64,000 bases of DNA, taken from NCBI GenBank assembly GCA_013076295.1, contig RQOL01000828.1:2728001-2792000 (forward strand). Direction: 5' to 3'. Every line of letters begins with the position of its first letter. Positions within the stretch are counted from its first letter, which is position 1. Below the pieces are notes generated by a model. That model was not told where the DNA came from and made no database searches. It saw only the letters and a program-made list of their open reading frames with translations. The position numbers and the translations under genes were made by a program. Of the stretch, positions 28,088 through 39,787 are shown piece by piece. The DNA comes from Sanderia malayensis. Its lineage: Eukaryota; Cnidaria; Scyphozoa; Semaeostomeae; Pelagiidae.

Positions 28088-29469
28088 TCATTTGTTCCAA
28101 TTTGAACAATCAAGGATGACACCTTGAACTTCGACTTCACATAAAGTCAGTGCAGTATTAATGAGATTACTCTTTATGAATAAATATCTACCAGTAACAA
28201 CATTCAAACATTTGAAACTCTTTTGGCCGATATTCGTCATTGATAACTTCTCTCTACAAACACTGTTGCCACTACCAGCATTGTCTGACCTTGGTCCGAC
28301 CAAAATGTCAAAGTTGCCAAGCCTTTCAGTACAACAATCTCTATTTGTTATTGATACTGACTTAACAACTGCCTCCCTACCAAAATCCACATACCACCAT
28401 GGGATGTTATCCCCAGACGTATGAGTGCATGAATTCCCATAAAAATTCCCATTTCTGATACCATCCACTGCTCTTGAACTTGGAGCAGAATAGCCTGTGC
28501 TAGATTGTTTCGTGTTTTTCCGGAAGGCGATGTTCTGCTGCAGAGCTATTGGAAGGAAGGTGTTCAAAAATTTAAATGCAAAACATAATTTTTACTTCAC
28601 ATTTCTAACTTCTAACGCTCATAAACCAAAACGTACCAATACACTTGTATCCCTGCGATTGTAATGGATCATAAATGCACAAATCTTCAGTTGAACAGAA
28701 TTGTTCTTCTCCCTTATTGCAAATCTAAAGCAAAGTAAAAAGAGAGCTAATTGATTTAAAGACAAAATACCTTGGAATGAATTGCAAACAATATGTATGA
28801 TGTAAATTTAAAAACAAACAAAGGCTCTCTTAAGGAGGTTTTCCTGACTTTTTTAGCTCCTCAAACAACAATTGGACGCGCAATTTTTGCCAATTAATAA
28901 TTGATTATATGTTATTTACAAATCAGTAAATGAACTCCTTGATTCTAACAATTAAGACATCTGTCTTATTATTCTGTCTGCCTTTTTAAGACAACCAATA
29001 GATTTTCTGGAGCAAGTGGCTTAAAAACATGAATGCTTAATGAAGTCACTGTAATTTTCTTTAATGTATTGTTAGGCCACCGAGTGACTTATAATATATC
29101 AACTAATGTTATGTTCATATTGAAACTCACTTTTGGATACTGCAGGTCGTAATGGTTCCATCCTTGTTTACTCACAAATTGTCCTTGAACATTTTGCAAT
29201 GGAGCTGTTACAAGTTCGCACATGACAGAATTTTCAGTTACGAATTTAGTATTTATTCCACCACAACCATTTGTTTGGAAGCATTTTTGCAAGCAGTTAA
29301 ATTCATTCCATGTAGACGTTACCATGAGTTTCGTTGTCTCTGATTTCGTGTTTTCCATTGGCTCCGGTATTTGTCTTACTAATTTCTTACATGTCTGGCT
29401 TTTTACGACCAAACATATATAAAATAAATATATGACAAGGCGAACGATGTTAGCTAACGCGGATTTCAT
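28088..29469 (-). CDS. Secreted PAN + F-type lectin protein B
   Basis: Three exons on the minus strand: 29131-29469, 28637-28724 and 28088-28545; 294 residues, same layout and intron phases as gene A. The signal peptide and PAN domain are nearly identical to the other copies. The lectin domain reads AVDGIRNGNFYGNSCTHTSG, PWWYVDFG and NRDCCTERLGNF, with the same one-residue-shorter sugar motif as A. It ends CSNWNK, an extension shared with gene C. Tandem duplicate of gene A, including flanking DNA. Confidence 0.88.
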
Positions 29470-30976
29470 TTTATGTAAAAACTCTGATTTGCTCTTCAAT
29501 TCGCTTTATTCTATTAATGTTTAAACAAAGTGCTTAAACAATAATTTATTACGCATGTACCACATAAATGAGCTGTATTTTTAAAGTTTTGTGAAAGTTC
29601 TTTAAAGTTGTGTTAGCAATTCATGCAATAAAATTCATGCAATTAAAAATTGAAAATAGTACCCGCAATGAACAACCATCATTGAGCTGTGGTTTACGTA
29701 GGTTCTTAGAGATTTGTTGTACTCAGGGTTTGGAACAGGAAAACTAAGAACTGAAACCTTTTACTCTCTTCTTCATAAATATATACAAAACATAATATCC
29801 TCAAGCTAAGCCAACAGTTTAGTTATACATCCACGACTCTACCTCCTTTCTATCTCGTGAGAGTCTATTCTTATCTAAATCTCTAGAAGTTTTATTTGTA
29901 AATGCCCTAGATCTCGTGATTGTTATACGTAAACCCGTTTCCTTTAGCAACAACAACAACCTTTACAACAATATTAGCGTCTGCCGTTCAACCTTTTTAA
30001 ATATTGTTTGTTATAACTTGATTTAAAACGTGGTGTACAATTCAATTCTAACTGTTGTTCACAGTCAATTTACTTTTTATACTCCATGTTTAAAGCATTA
30101 TTTTTAACACTGTAAGTCAATTGACACAGAGGCCTCGTTGAATTGAATTGCATTTGTTGCCTTGGTAATTATTACCAAGGCATATCGATATATACATAAT
30201 TAGAAAAAATGTTGAAAGATCCACGACTGCCCTTTGCGTGCTTAGACACATGCGCACATATGTCTCATTTAGAGTTGGCACATGGTTTGAGCCAAGTGCA
30301 AATTCTGTCAAAAAAAGCAAAGTGGCTTTTCGATTAAAAACAGCAAACAACAAGAACGTATTTAACAAAAGTTTTAGAGAGGTAAAGTAACATAGTCTAC
30401 ACTTGGTCAGCCAAAGTATTGCAGTACCTTGTGCAAAATGGCGTCTAGAAGTGACCCAAAGCCTGAACAAGAAAATTTACATACAATATGAAAACACAAA
30501 ACGGGTTTCAATAATAAATTTCTTGTGTACTCAGCTCAAAATAAGAAAGACGTCCTTGCGTCTTCTAGTTAATCACATACCTACCCTTCATTTATCTTCC
30601 TAATTAATTAATATAAGACAACCGCCGTATTAGTTTACCAACTCATGCCTTTTTTCCTAATGTGCAGGAAGAAGTCAATTTTGAAACCGAACTTCACTTT
30701 TATTGTGGTAGAAGTAACTTAATGAAAAATTTCTATGAAAGTAAAAACTGTTGTGGCTATTTCCAAAAGAAGAGAACTTTAACTAATAACTGTTCACAAA
30801 TATAGCTAAATATTTGCAGCTAAGTTTTTTTTTTATTTTTTTGTGCATATGGTGCAATTTAATTTAAATTTAAATAATTTATTGCTTAATTACCTTTGCA
30901 TAGCGTTTAAATCAATATGTTTGGACTATAATTAAAAAGAACGAATCGAAGAGCCACTCAGAGTTTTTCAGAGAAA
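29470..30976. other. Intergenic centre of the lectin cluster
   Basis: Divergent spacer between genes B and C. Bases 30215-30310, read on the minus strand, resemble the DNA just after lectin gene C (32975-33065; shared GACAGAAT, GCACTTGGCTCAAAC and GACATATGTG), which may be a remnant of another copy. The open frames here have no recognisable domain. Confidence 0.45.
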
Positions 30977-32949
30977 ATGCAATCCGCATTAGCTAACCTA
31001 TTCCGTCTTGTAATATATTTATTTTATATATGTTTGATCGTAAAAAGCCAGACATGTAAGAAATTAGTAAGACAAATACCGGAGCCAATGGAAAATACGA
31101 AATCAGAGGCAACGAAACTCATGGTCACGTCTACATGGAATGAATTTAACTGCTTGCAAAAATGCTTCCAAACAGATGGTTGTGGTGGAATAAATACTAA
31201 ATTCGTAACTGAAAATTCTGTCTTGTGCGAACTTGTAACAGCTCCATTGCAAAATGTTCAAGGACAATTTGTGAGTAAACAAGGATGGAACCATTACGAC
31301 TTGCAGTATCCACAAGTGAGTTTCAATTATGTTAACTAAGTTTCAATTTAGTTATTGTCGTTTCAAAAAACTGGGCGTAAAAAGCTGGAACTTGCCGTGC
31401 AAATTGCAACAGGTACATTTGTTACAACTTAAATGAACGGCAGAATATTTTCTGAAATGCCAACTGCTGCAAAAATTCCCCCAGCAAGCCCAATGTCACT
31501 TCCGGTAGAAACGGGTAAAATCAGATAACTTTGCATATTTTTTGTGCCCACCAAATAGTGTTTCAGAACAAGAATTGTACCCAACTGGCACTAATTATAA
31601 TTGTCATTCTCCTTATGGCGTTATTTACTTTACACTGTCTGTCTGTAGGGCGTAGTTATAAGAGGCTTTTCATTTTGTGCGGCCCTTTTGAACAGGTTCC
31701 CCACTGGCTCAAGTTTATGCCATAACAATACCATGACATATGGTCAAACTGCAGAATCATAATTGAGCTCGTAAAATAAAAAGAAAAAACAGTAAAGGAG
31801 AAATTGGGAAAGACGGATTAGTTTGCGCTTCATTTGATGAGCTAAAGTAAAGATTAATCAGAGATGCTTACTACTCTATGTGCATAGTATCCTTGATAGA
31901 GGACTCTTTAAAGAAGAAGGTTTTTATAGAGAGTCTGGTTTCCAAGGGGTGTGTGTTTTGCTGCTACATGCCCAGCCCATGTAAAGGGTCTAGTTCTCAA
32001 AGTGCAGTGAACGAAACAAAATAAATATTCAAGGGTCTCTAATTCCCAAAGCTTCACAAGTTGTGGATGCACTGCTCTGTTCTGTATAGCTACAGAGGGA
32101 GGGGGGACTTGCAAAAAATAATTTGTTTAATATGTAAATAAAGTATGGAATACATACAGCATGCAAATGACCATATGTTGGCAATTGAGCAAGGCAATCT
32201 CTTTTGAGCATTAACCCTGTTTAAATTGCATTGATCAATAATCATTAGGTCACCAAGGAGCCTTAAAATATCTAAATCGGCCAACCAATTCTTTTTACTC
32301 TGCATTAGATTTGCAATAACGGAGAAGAACAATTCTGTTCAACTGAAGATTTCTGCCTTTATGATCCACTACAATTGCAGGGATACAAGTGTATTGGTAC
32401 GTTTTGGTTTTTGAGCCTCAGAAGTTATAAAGAAATGTGAAATAAAAATTATGCTTTGCATTTAAATTTTTGAACACCTTCCTTCCAATAGCTCTGCAAG
32501 AGAACATTGCCTACCTTAAAAACACGAAACAATCTAGTACAGACTACTTGGCTCCAAGCTCAAGAGCAGTGGATGGTAACAGAAATGGTTATTTTTCCCA
32601 AGGGTCGTGTACTCATACGCTTCGGGAGAAAATTCCATGGTGGTATGTTGATTTTGGTAGGGAGGCATTTGTTAAGTCAGTATCAATAACAAATAGAGTT
32701 TACAATAATGAACGGCTTGGCAACTTCGACATTTTGGTCGGATCAAAGTCAAACAATGCTGGTAGCGGCAACAGTGTGTGTAGAGAGAAGTTATCAATGA
32801 CAAATATCGCCCAAAAGAGTTTCAAATGTTTGAAAGTTTTAGCTGGTAGATATTTATTCATAAAGAGTAATCTCATCAATACTCCACTAACTTTATGTGA
32901 AGTCGAAGTTCTAGGTGCTCTTCTTGATTGTCCAAGTTGGAACAAATGA
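30977..32949 (+). CDS. Secreted PAN + F-type lectin protein C
   Basis: Three exons: 30977-31315, 32309-32396 and 32492-32949; 294 residues. The same signal peptide, PAN, Cys linker and lectin order as its paralogues. The lectin keeps SCTHT and PWWYVDFG, but the sugar-binding loop is NRVYNNERLG: the Asp and both adjacent Cys are gone. The fold-forming LCEVEV end is intact and no stop interrupts the frame, so the gene looks expressed but is probably not a classical fucose binder. The ATG lies in GAGAAAATGCAATCC, matching gene D. Confidence 0.87.
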
Positions 32950-33446
32950 AACTTTACAATGAAGATGGTTTAATAAAAAATCTTGACAGAATCGCACTTG
33001 GCTCAAACTACTTATTAATTCCAGATAAGACATATGTGTACATGTACATAAACACACAAAGACTTCTGAACGATGTTACATTCTTCATACATTTCCATAA
33101 TTATGATATTCTATGTTGACATTATTATTTGATGTCTTTAGTGATTGTTTTTTTCCTGATATGTAACTCATTATTAAACTTAAATTAAATAATTGAATGG
33201 CATTAAGTTGCATCATTGAATTTAATCAACAAATAATACAGGAGAATAGATATTAAACAAAATTAAAATTAGTTAAAGCGGTTCAAAAAGTCAAAATTCA
33301 GTTAATCAGAGAATTGTTCATAATTCAGTTAAATAATTTAGTAGGCGTTAGGTTACGTGAGTATAGATTTAAAACGACGCTTCAAGCTGCACTTCTTATC
33401 AAGTAAGCCAAGGCAATATTAATAGAACATATAAATTGCAGTGCAT

Positions 33447-33631
33447 CAGGGGTGTCGTGGCCGGGGATTGCAAGGGGGGACAGGGCCCACCTTGTGAAAG
33501 CAACATCGCTGGATTTTTGGGAAATTTTCGAGATTTTTCTACTTTTTCGGAAATTTTTCAGCGTTTGACCCACTTTTCAGAAATTTTTCGTGTTCGGCCC
33601 ACCCTACAATTTAGGTTCCACGACGCCCCTG
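33447..33631. mobile_element. Short hAT-like MITE between lectin genes C and D
   Basis: Starts CAGGGGTGTCGTGG and ends CCACGACGCCCCTG, 185 bases. Flanks are CAGTGCAT and GAGTCCAT, a 6 of 8 match consistent with an old 8-base duplication. More GC-rich than its surroundings and without coding capacity. Confidence 0.7.
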
Positions 33632-33964
33632 GAGTCCATTTCAACTCCTTGATAGCGGTTCAAGACGGAAAAGTCGTTTTAAATCCTTAATCACGTAGCT
33701 TCGCATTTAATGAATTTATTAATGCATTTCTATATTAAGCTATACTCACGCAAAAACGTATTTTTAAAAATTCACATCTCGCATAAATACGAACTGGTTC
33801 TTGTTTACTTGCATTGCATTGTGCTAAAACATCTCTGCCTTGCAGAGATTCAAACCTTTGCATACGGTGTGACTTCAATATAAATAATTCATTGTTCAAT
33901 CAATTTGTTTGGACTATAATTAAAAAGAGCGAATCGAAGAGCCACTCAGAGTTTTTCAGAGAAA

Positions 33965-35771
33965 ATGCAATCCGTGCTGGCTAACCTAGTCCGTTTTGTC
34001 ATATATTTATTTTATATATGTTTGTTCGTAAAGAGCCAGACATGTAAAAAATTGGTAAGACAAATACCGGAGCCAATGGAAAATACGAAATCAGAGACAA
34101 CGAAACTCATGGTCACGTCTACATGGAATGAATTTAACTGCTTGCAAAAATGCTTCCAAACAGATGGTTGTGGTGGAATAAATACTAAATTGGAAACTGA
34201 AAATTCTGTCTTGTGCGAACTTGTAACAGCTCCATTGCAAAATGTTCAAGGACAATTTGTGAGTAAACAAGGATGGAACCATTACGACCTGCAGTATCCA
34301 AAAGTGAGTTTCAATTATGTTAACATTAGTTGAGATTTCTATAAGTCACTCGGTGGCCTAGCAATATATTAAACAAAATTACAGTGCCGCCATTAAACAC
34401 TTATGTTTTTAAGCCACTTTCTCCAGAAAATCTACTTGTGGTCCTAAAAAAGGCTAACTGAAATAATAAAACAGATGTCATAATTATTAGTACCAAAGAC
34501 CCACGCCCAACGATGACTTATTAACTGATAAATAAGACGGTGAATCTATTTAATTATTAACCGGCGAAATTACGCTAAGAGAAAATATTTTTGTATTTAA
34601 TCGTTGTTTGGTCAGCTATACGAATCATGAAAACCTGCTGGAGATACTTCTTTTGTGTTTTGAAATTGCCATGATACATATTGTTTGCAATTCATTTCAG
34701 AGTGTTTTGTTTTCAAATCAATTAGCTCTCTTTTTACTCTGCTTTAGATTTGCAATAAGGGAGAAGAACAATTCTGTTCAACTGAAGATTTGTGCATTTA
34801 TGATCCACTACAATCGCAGGGATACAAGTGTATTGGTACGTTTTGGTTTATGACCCTTATAGAAATTTCACCGAAAGGGAACTCTTGAAGTATCTTGAAG
34901 CATCATATTCGTTAAAAGCACAAAGTGGGACATGTTATTCTTCAAAAGCTTCGTTGTTACTTGTGTGACTTGCATACTTGAAGACAAGGTGTGGTCATAC
35001 CCTTAGCAAGGTTATCATGGGTGTGACCGGAAAATTTTAATTTCCTCTTCTTAACAGAGGTGAATAGATCGTCATGGGGACCAATATCTTAATAATTTGG
35101 TCTTGTATGCTTTGATTCCCAATTCTTTCGTAATTCTTTGGTTCGTATCTCTAAATTGTTGTGAATATGAGTATGAAATAAGTGCTTTTACATATGAACA
35201 CACTATAATTTAAGCTTTTGGCTATTTAAGTTATACTTCCCCCTCCCGGGAAATTATAAAGAAATAATGAGGTAAAAAGTAAGTTTTATTGAATTTTTTT
35301 CAAACTGTTTTTTCAACAGTTCTGCAACAGAACATCGCCTACCGAAAAAACACGAAACAATCCAGCACAACCAATTCCGCTCCAAGCTCAAGAGCAGTGG
35401 ATGGTAACAGAAATCGGAATTTTTATGGGAATTCATGCACTCATACGTCTGGGGATAACTTCCCATGGTGGTATGTGGATTTTGGTAGGGAGGCATTGGT
35501 TAAGTCAGTATCAATAACAAATAGAGGAGACTGTTGCAGTCACAGGCTTGGCAACTTTGACATTTTGGTCGGATCGAAGTCAGACAATGCTGGTAGTGGC
35601 AACAGTGTGTGTAGAGAGAATTTATCAATGACAAATATCGGCCAAAAGAGTTTCAAATGTTTGAAAGTTCTTGCTGGTAGATATTTATTCATAAAAAATA
35701 ACCTCATTAATACTCCACTGACTTTATGTGAAGTCGAAGTTCAAGGTGTCATCCTTGATTGTCCAAATTAA
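33965..35771 (+). CDS. Secreted PAN + F-type lectin protein D (canonical sugar motif)
   Basis: Three exons: 33965-34303, 34748-34835 and 35320-35771; 292 residues. Signal peptide, PAN domain, Cys linker and F-type lectin as in the other three. This is the only copy with the full fucolectin signature: His184 in SCTHT, then 26 residues, then R211-G-D213-C-C-S-H-R218 (RxDx4R). It therefore likely binds fucose-containing glycans outside the cell, as in innate recognition; that role is inferred from the family. The 3' splice site of exon 3 is TTTTCAACAG. An AATAAA follows 88 bases after the stop. Confidence 0.9.
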
Positions 35772-35858
35772 GACAAATGAAACTTCACAAAGAAGATAGT
35801 TCAAATCAAGAAAGCAACTTGTTAATTGATACCAAGTCTCATTTTCAATGTAGAAATG

Positions 35859-35864
35859 AATAAA
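35859..35864 (+). promoter_or_regulatory. Probable polyadenylation signal of lectin gene D
   Basis: AATAAA 88 bases after the gene D stop. Confidence 0.5.
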
Positions 35865-36319
35865 TAATGCCAAAGAAAATAACACTATAACACATTAGTT
35901 ATAAATACAACAAAAGATAACTCAAATGTTTAAAGATATTAAAAACTTAAAAACAACAAGAGTAGTATTTATAGAAGTACGCAGTATTTAAATAAAACTT
36001 AAAAATCAGGGCATTCCTTGTTTAGTGTTTAGATTTTTCCCTTAAACAAGATATTTGTGTGGAACAGGGACCTAAGTCTAATCATCAAGAATCGTCACTA
36101 CTATAACACGTATTTACTGACCCACATGAGCGTGGGTTTGAGTCTTGTCTTAAAATTGTTGCTGTATGTTATTTGCATCAATGTACATTCTCTTCGTTAA
36201 ATTGCACAAAAAACATAATTATATCAATCATTATTGATCAATTGAAACAATTTAGCTGAATACCGTAATTTTATTAAGAAATTATCACTATTATTAAACA
36301 TAACCTATAATCTATATAC

Positions 36320-36325
36320 TTTATT
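36320..36325 (-). promoter_or_regulatory. Probable polyadenylation signal of the phostensin/taperin-like gene
   Basis: AATAAA on the minus strand about 72 bases past the stop codon. Confidence 0.5.
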
Positions 36326-36396
36326 TTGATCTTTCACCTATATCTAATCGTCGGATATTTAAAGCCATATTTGCGTACTATGCTACTCGGTGGAGG

Positions 36397-39087
36397 CTAA
36401 AACAATATGGCACTTGCTGTCATACTAGAGGTCTCTGTAAATAAATCGCCACTACTGTCGTAAGTTGTTGTGGCTTGCAGTTCTGAGCATTTAGCATGGT
36501 CATCCATGTGATTTTCAGTATTTGCTGCAGCAAGCTTTGCTCTCTCGCGTTCCACTGTGCCTGAAAAGTCATCAATACAGTTAGGAATGTACGATGCCAA
36601 TTCTGATGTTTTGGCAATGCCAGCTGACTCTGAATCGAAGCTCGTGACAATTTTGTTTTCTTCGTCGAAGATTTCAGTGGCTGCCGTTTCAGAAGGATAC
36701 TCGTGAACTTTCGCAAGCTCTTCAGCACGAAATGACACTCTTAATTTTCTCTGAAGGTAAGAAAGTATATTATATATATACATCACAACATATCTACGAT
36801 GTTTTATCATAATAATGTTGCTCAAAATTGGCAACAAACAATGGAATATCTGCGCTGTTTTATCATATGTTTATAAAAATACTGAGGCTCAAAATAATGG
36901 AAGTTTGAGAAGAACAATAGCTCAGCAAAAGTTAATGCATTCTTATAAAAATGTGTTTATTACTTTTATCATGTGGAAATTATTTCAAAGTTAGTGGAAA
37001 GTTTAGAAGAAATAGGATGAAATGGATAAATTAAGTTTGGTTATCCTCACCTTTTCCAGGCTTTTGCGTTTTGGGCTCAGGACAGACTTGAGACCAATTG
37101 GCTTTTCAAAGTAAACTTTTGGCGTTATCAACTCTCTTGAATCATTGTAATCAACTTTTTTTATTGGACAAAAATGTTGACCTCCAAAGTTCCCTGATGA
37201 ATTTCCTTTCTTTGATTTTAAATTTGTCAAGTTAAGGCTGGGTTTCTCTCTCTTACAAGCATTAGGTATATCGTCCAAATTTGTGACAGGAATAGGGGCT
37301 TTTTCCTCGTTATTATCCATAATCATTTCATCAAGATTCGTCACAGGAATCTGACATTGTTCCATCATCTCTGATTTTACAACTTCTGACTCCACAACCA
37401 TCTGAGATTTCGCTATGGATGTATTGCCTGCTGCCTTTCTTCCCTGATCAATTTCAACTCCAGTAACTTGTGGCTTTAATTTTTCCTGCTGTTCTCGAAG
37501 ATCACCAGATTGGATGATCATATTTCCAACCTTTCGTTTGCGTTCCTTTACTTTTGTTACCGGTAATATTACTTGCGATTTTTCAACCATACTTTCAATA
37601 TCCAATGCTTTGAGATTCGCTGTCATACTATCATTTCCATTGGCATCAACTTCGCTTTTCTTTCCAGCTAACTTCTCCTCGCTGGTAAACGACTTTTTCA
37701 GCTGACTTCCAAATGGTTTCTCATCCCTTCTTCTATCATCACTGATCACAGATTTATCCCCTTGAAATTTTTGCACCTTTTCTCGGTCCTCAACTAAATT
37801 CATTTGATCAACTTTTTCCAACCTGTCTTTATCATTTTTTGATTCCTGTAAATGAGCAGAACCTGTTTTATTTCCCATCACAACTTGACCAATTTCTGCA
37901 TCACGATTTACGACACTTTTTAAATCCTTCTGATGCTGTACACTAAGTGACTGTTGTGATTCCATTTCAATGTCTAATCTCTCAAATGATCTTCTTCTCT
38001 TTAACACAGAAAGAAGCTCTTCATTTCCATTTGCCTTACTAATTCCATAAACATTATTAATTTTGCTAGATCTACCATGCTTTGCCACATTCTTTAGCTT
38101 TTCATCTATTAAACATTCAATATCAACTTCATCGCTTGCTGGCTTATTATCACCCACACTATCCAATTTTGTTACTTTATTCTCAGTTTCATTTGGTAAT
38201 ATCACAATATTTATATTTTCATCGCTTGTGGAAATTTTATTTGATTTATGCTCAAAATTACTTCCTCTAGGGGAAGTTTTCATGCTGGCCGGTCTCTTCC
38301 ATGGAACTTTTGCATTGGGAGACTTGTACGCTTTAGGAACCGATTGTCTTTGACTGCCAACACCAACACCAACCTCCTTATTACATTCATTTAACTTTTC
38401 AGTATTGATTAATGGCATGGATTTTGGTCGTTCTTTTTTTAACCTTGCAGAAGTCTCTGTAGTAGCCTTTGGCAAGTTGTTACTTATATCAGGGTGACTT
38501 CTTGGCTTACTTTGAGACTGCTTAATAACCTTTACTGACTCAAGAACCTTTGATGACTCCTTACTTACATCAGCATGACTTCTTGGTTTATTTTCAGACT
38601 GTTTAATGGTCTTGATAATATTTGATTTATCAATACTGTTTTTTTCTGTTTCTTTACAACTATGAAGAGATTTTGATCCAGATGGCATTGTCAACTCCTC
38701 ACCTGGAACACCTTTTCTTTCAGACAATCCACTTGTTTCAGTTACTCCTCCTGTATTATCTTTCGATCTTTTTCTAATATGTCGCAGTTTAACGCCCCAA
38801 GCATTGAATACAGCTATTTCTTCTTCCTCGGTGATATGCTCTGATTCGATGCGTAGTTCCTTGGACTTCATACTTTCAACTTGAACATCGTGCGACACCA
38901 AATTCGTATCAAGTGGACAGTCTTTTGTGGGAACGTCAATTGATGAGAACTCTTGGTGCTCCTGGTGAAAATCATAGCTTCCAAAGGATGATCTTCTTAA
39001 CCATGACTGTCGTACGTTTCGTGGGATGATATGTTCGTAGATAACACTGTCGCTATCAATTTGGGCAGGTCTTGCAACGGACGCCAT
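36397..39087 (-). CDS. Phostensin/taperin-like putative PP1-binding protein
   Basis: Two exons on the minus strand: 37051-39087 (start) and 36397-36750; 796 residues. Mostly Lys/Ser/Glu-rich and predicted disordered. Near the start is EEEEIAVFNAWGVKLRHIRK; residues ~160-205 hold an internal duplication (IKQSENKPRSHADVS and IKQSQSKPRSHPDIS), and IPVTNLDD-type repeats precede the C-terminus. Across the splice junction the protein reads KRKLRVSFRAEELAKVHEYPSE, containing the PP1-docking motif RVSF and a following YPSE. Human phostensin (PPP1R18) has KISF...YQYPSE in the same arrangement; taperin is related. The likely role is targeting PP1 to actin or other structures; this is inferred from the short C-terminal match only. 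The long first exon has no frame break. Confidence 0.72.
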
Positions 39088-39787
39088 GACTCCTTCGCTG
39101 CTTTGTCCACAACCAAAATATCGAAACTAACCTATTAAACTTTGATCACAAGAGCAACATGAAATATCGCTTAGCAATGATTAATGCTGGCAATTTCCGT
39201 AACAATTATGTCTCGCCAGTTGTCAAGGGAAACATTTATCTTTGCCTTTTCGATCCAGTGGGATTTGTCAACTTGCAACCCAACCCAATATAAGTGGGTC
39301 GAAATTAGGCCAAATAAAACTTCTACTCAACGCAAAAACTTCCATGTAAAAGAGCTGCCAGCCGCCACAATCCTGAGTTTAACACGCATTCATCTTTTCA
39401 AAGATCCAAAGCAAATAATCAATAAATGACAGGCACCAATGCCTTGGTTTTTATGAATAAATACAAAAATACTCCCAAATATTTCAAACTTCAGGACGCT
39501 GACAAGATAAAGAAAAGTGTTTACCATAAAGTCTCAGTTTCAAGTCGAGATTGAACATTCGCCTCCAAACTTTACAACTTTATTTCAAACGTCGCTAAAA
39601 ATTAACCCGTGTTTACAAACAAAGGAATACGTTTGAACCTGTCATGCAATGAAAATGCTTGGAAAGTGGTCAAGGAAATTATTCATATTCTAATATATCA
39701 ATAACACCGATAAATAATTTATTGAAAGTTGGCGTTGAAAATGAAATTCCAACGTTTAAAAGAAGCTCTATACACATACATGTATAA
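39088..39787. other. Upstream region of the phostensin/taperin-like gene
   Basis: No gene seen. It likely holds that gene's promoter, but no clear core element is visible. Confidence 0.5.
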
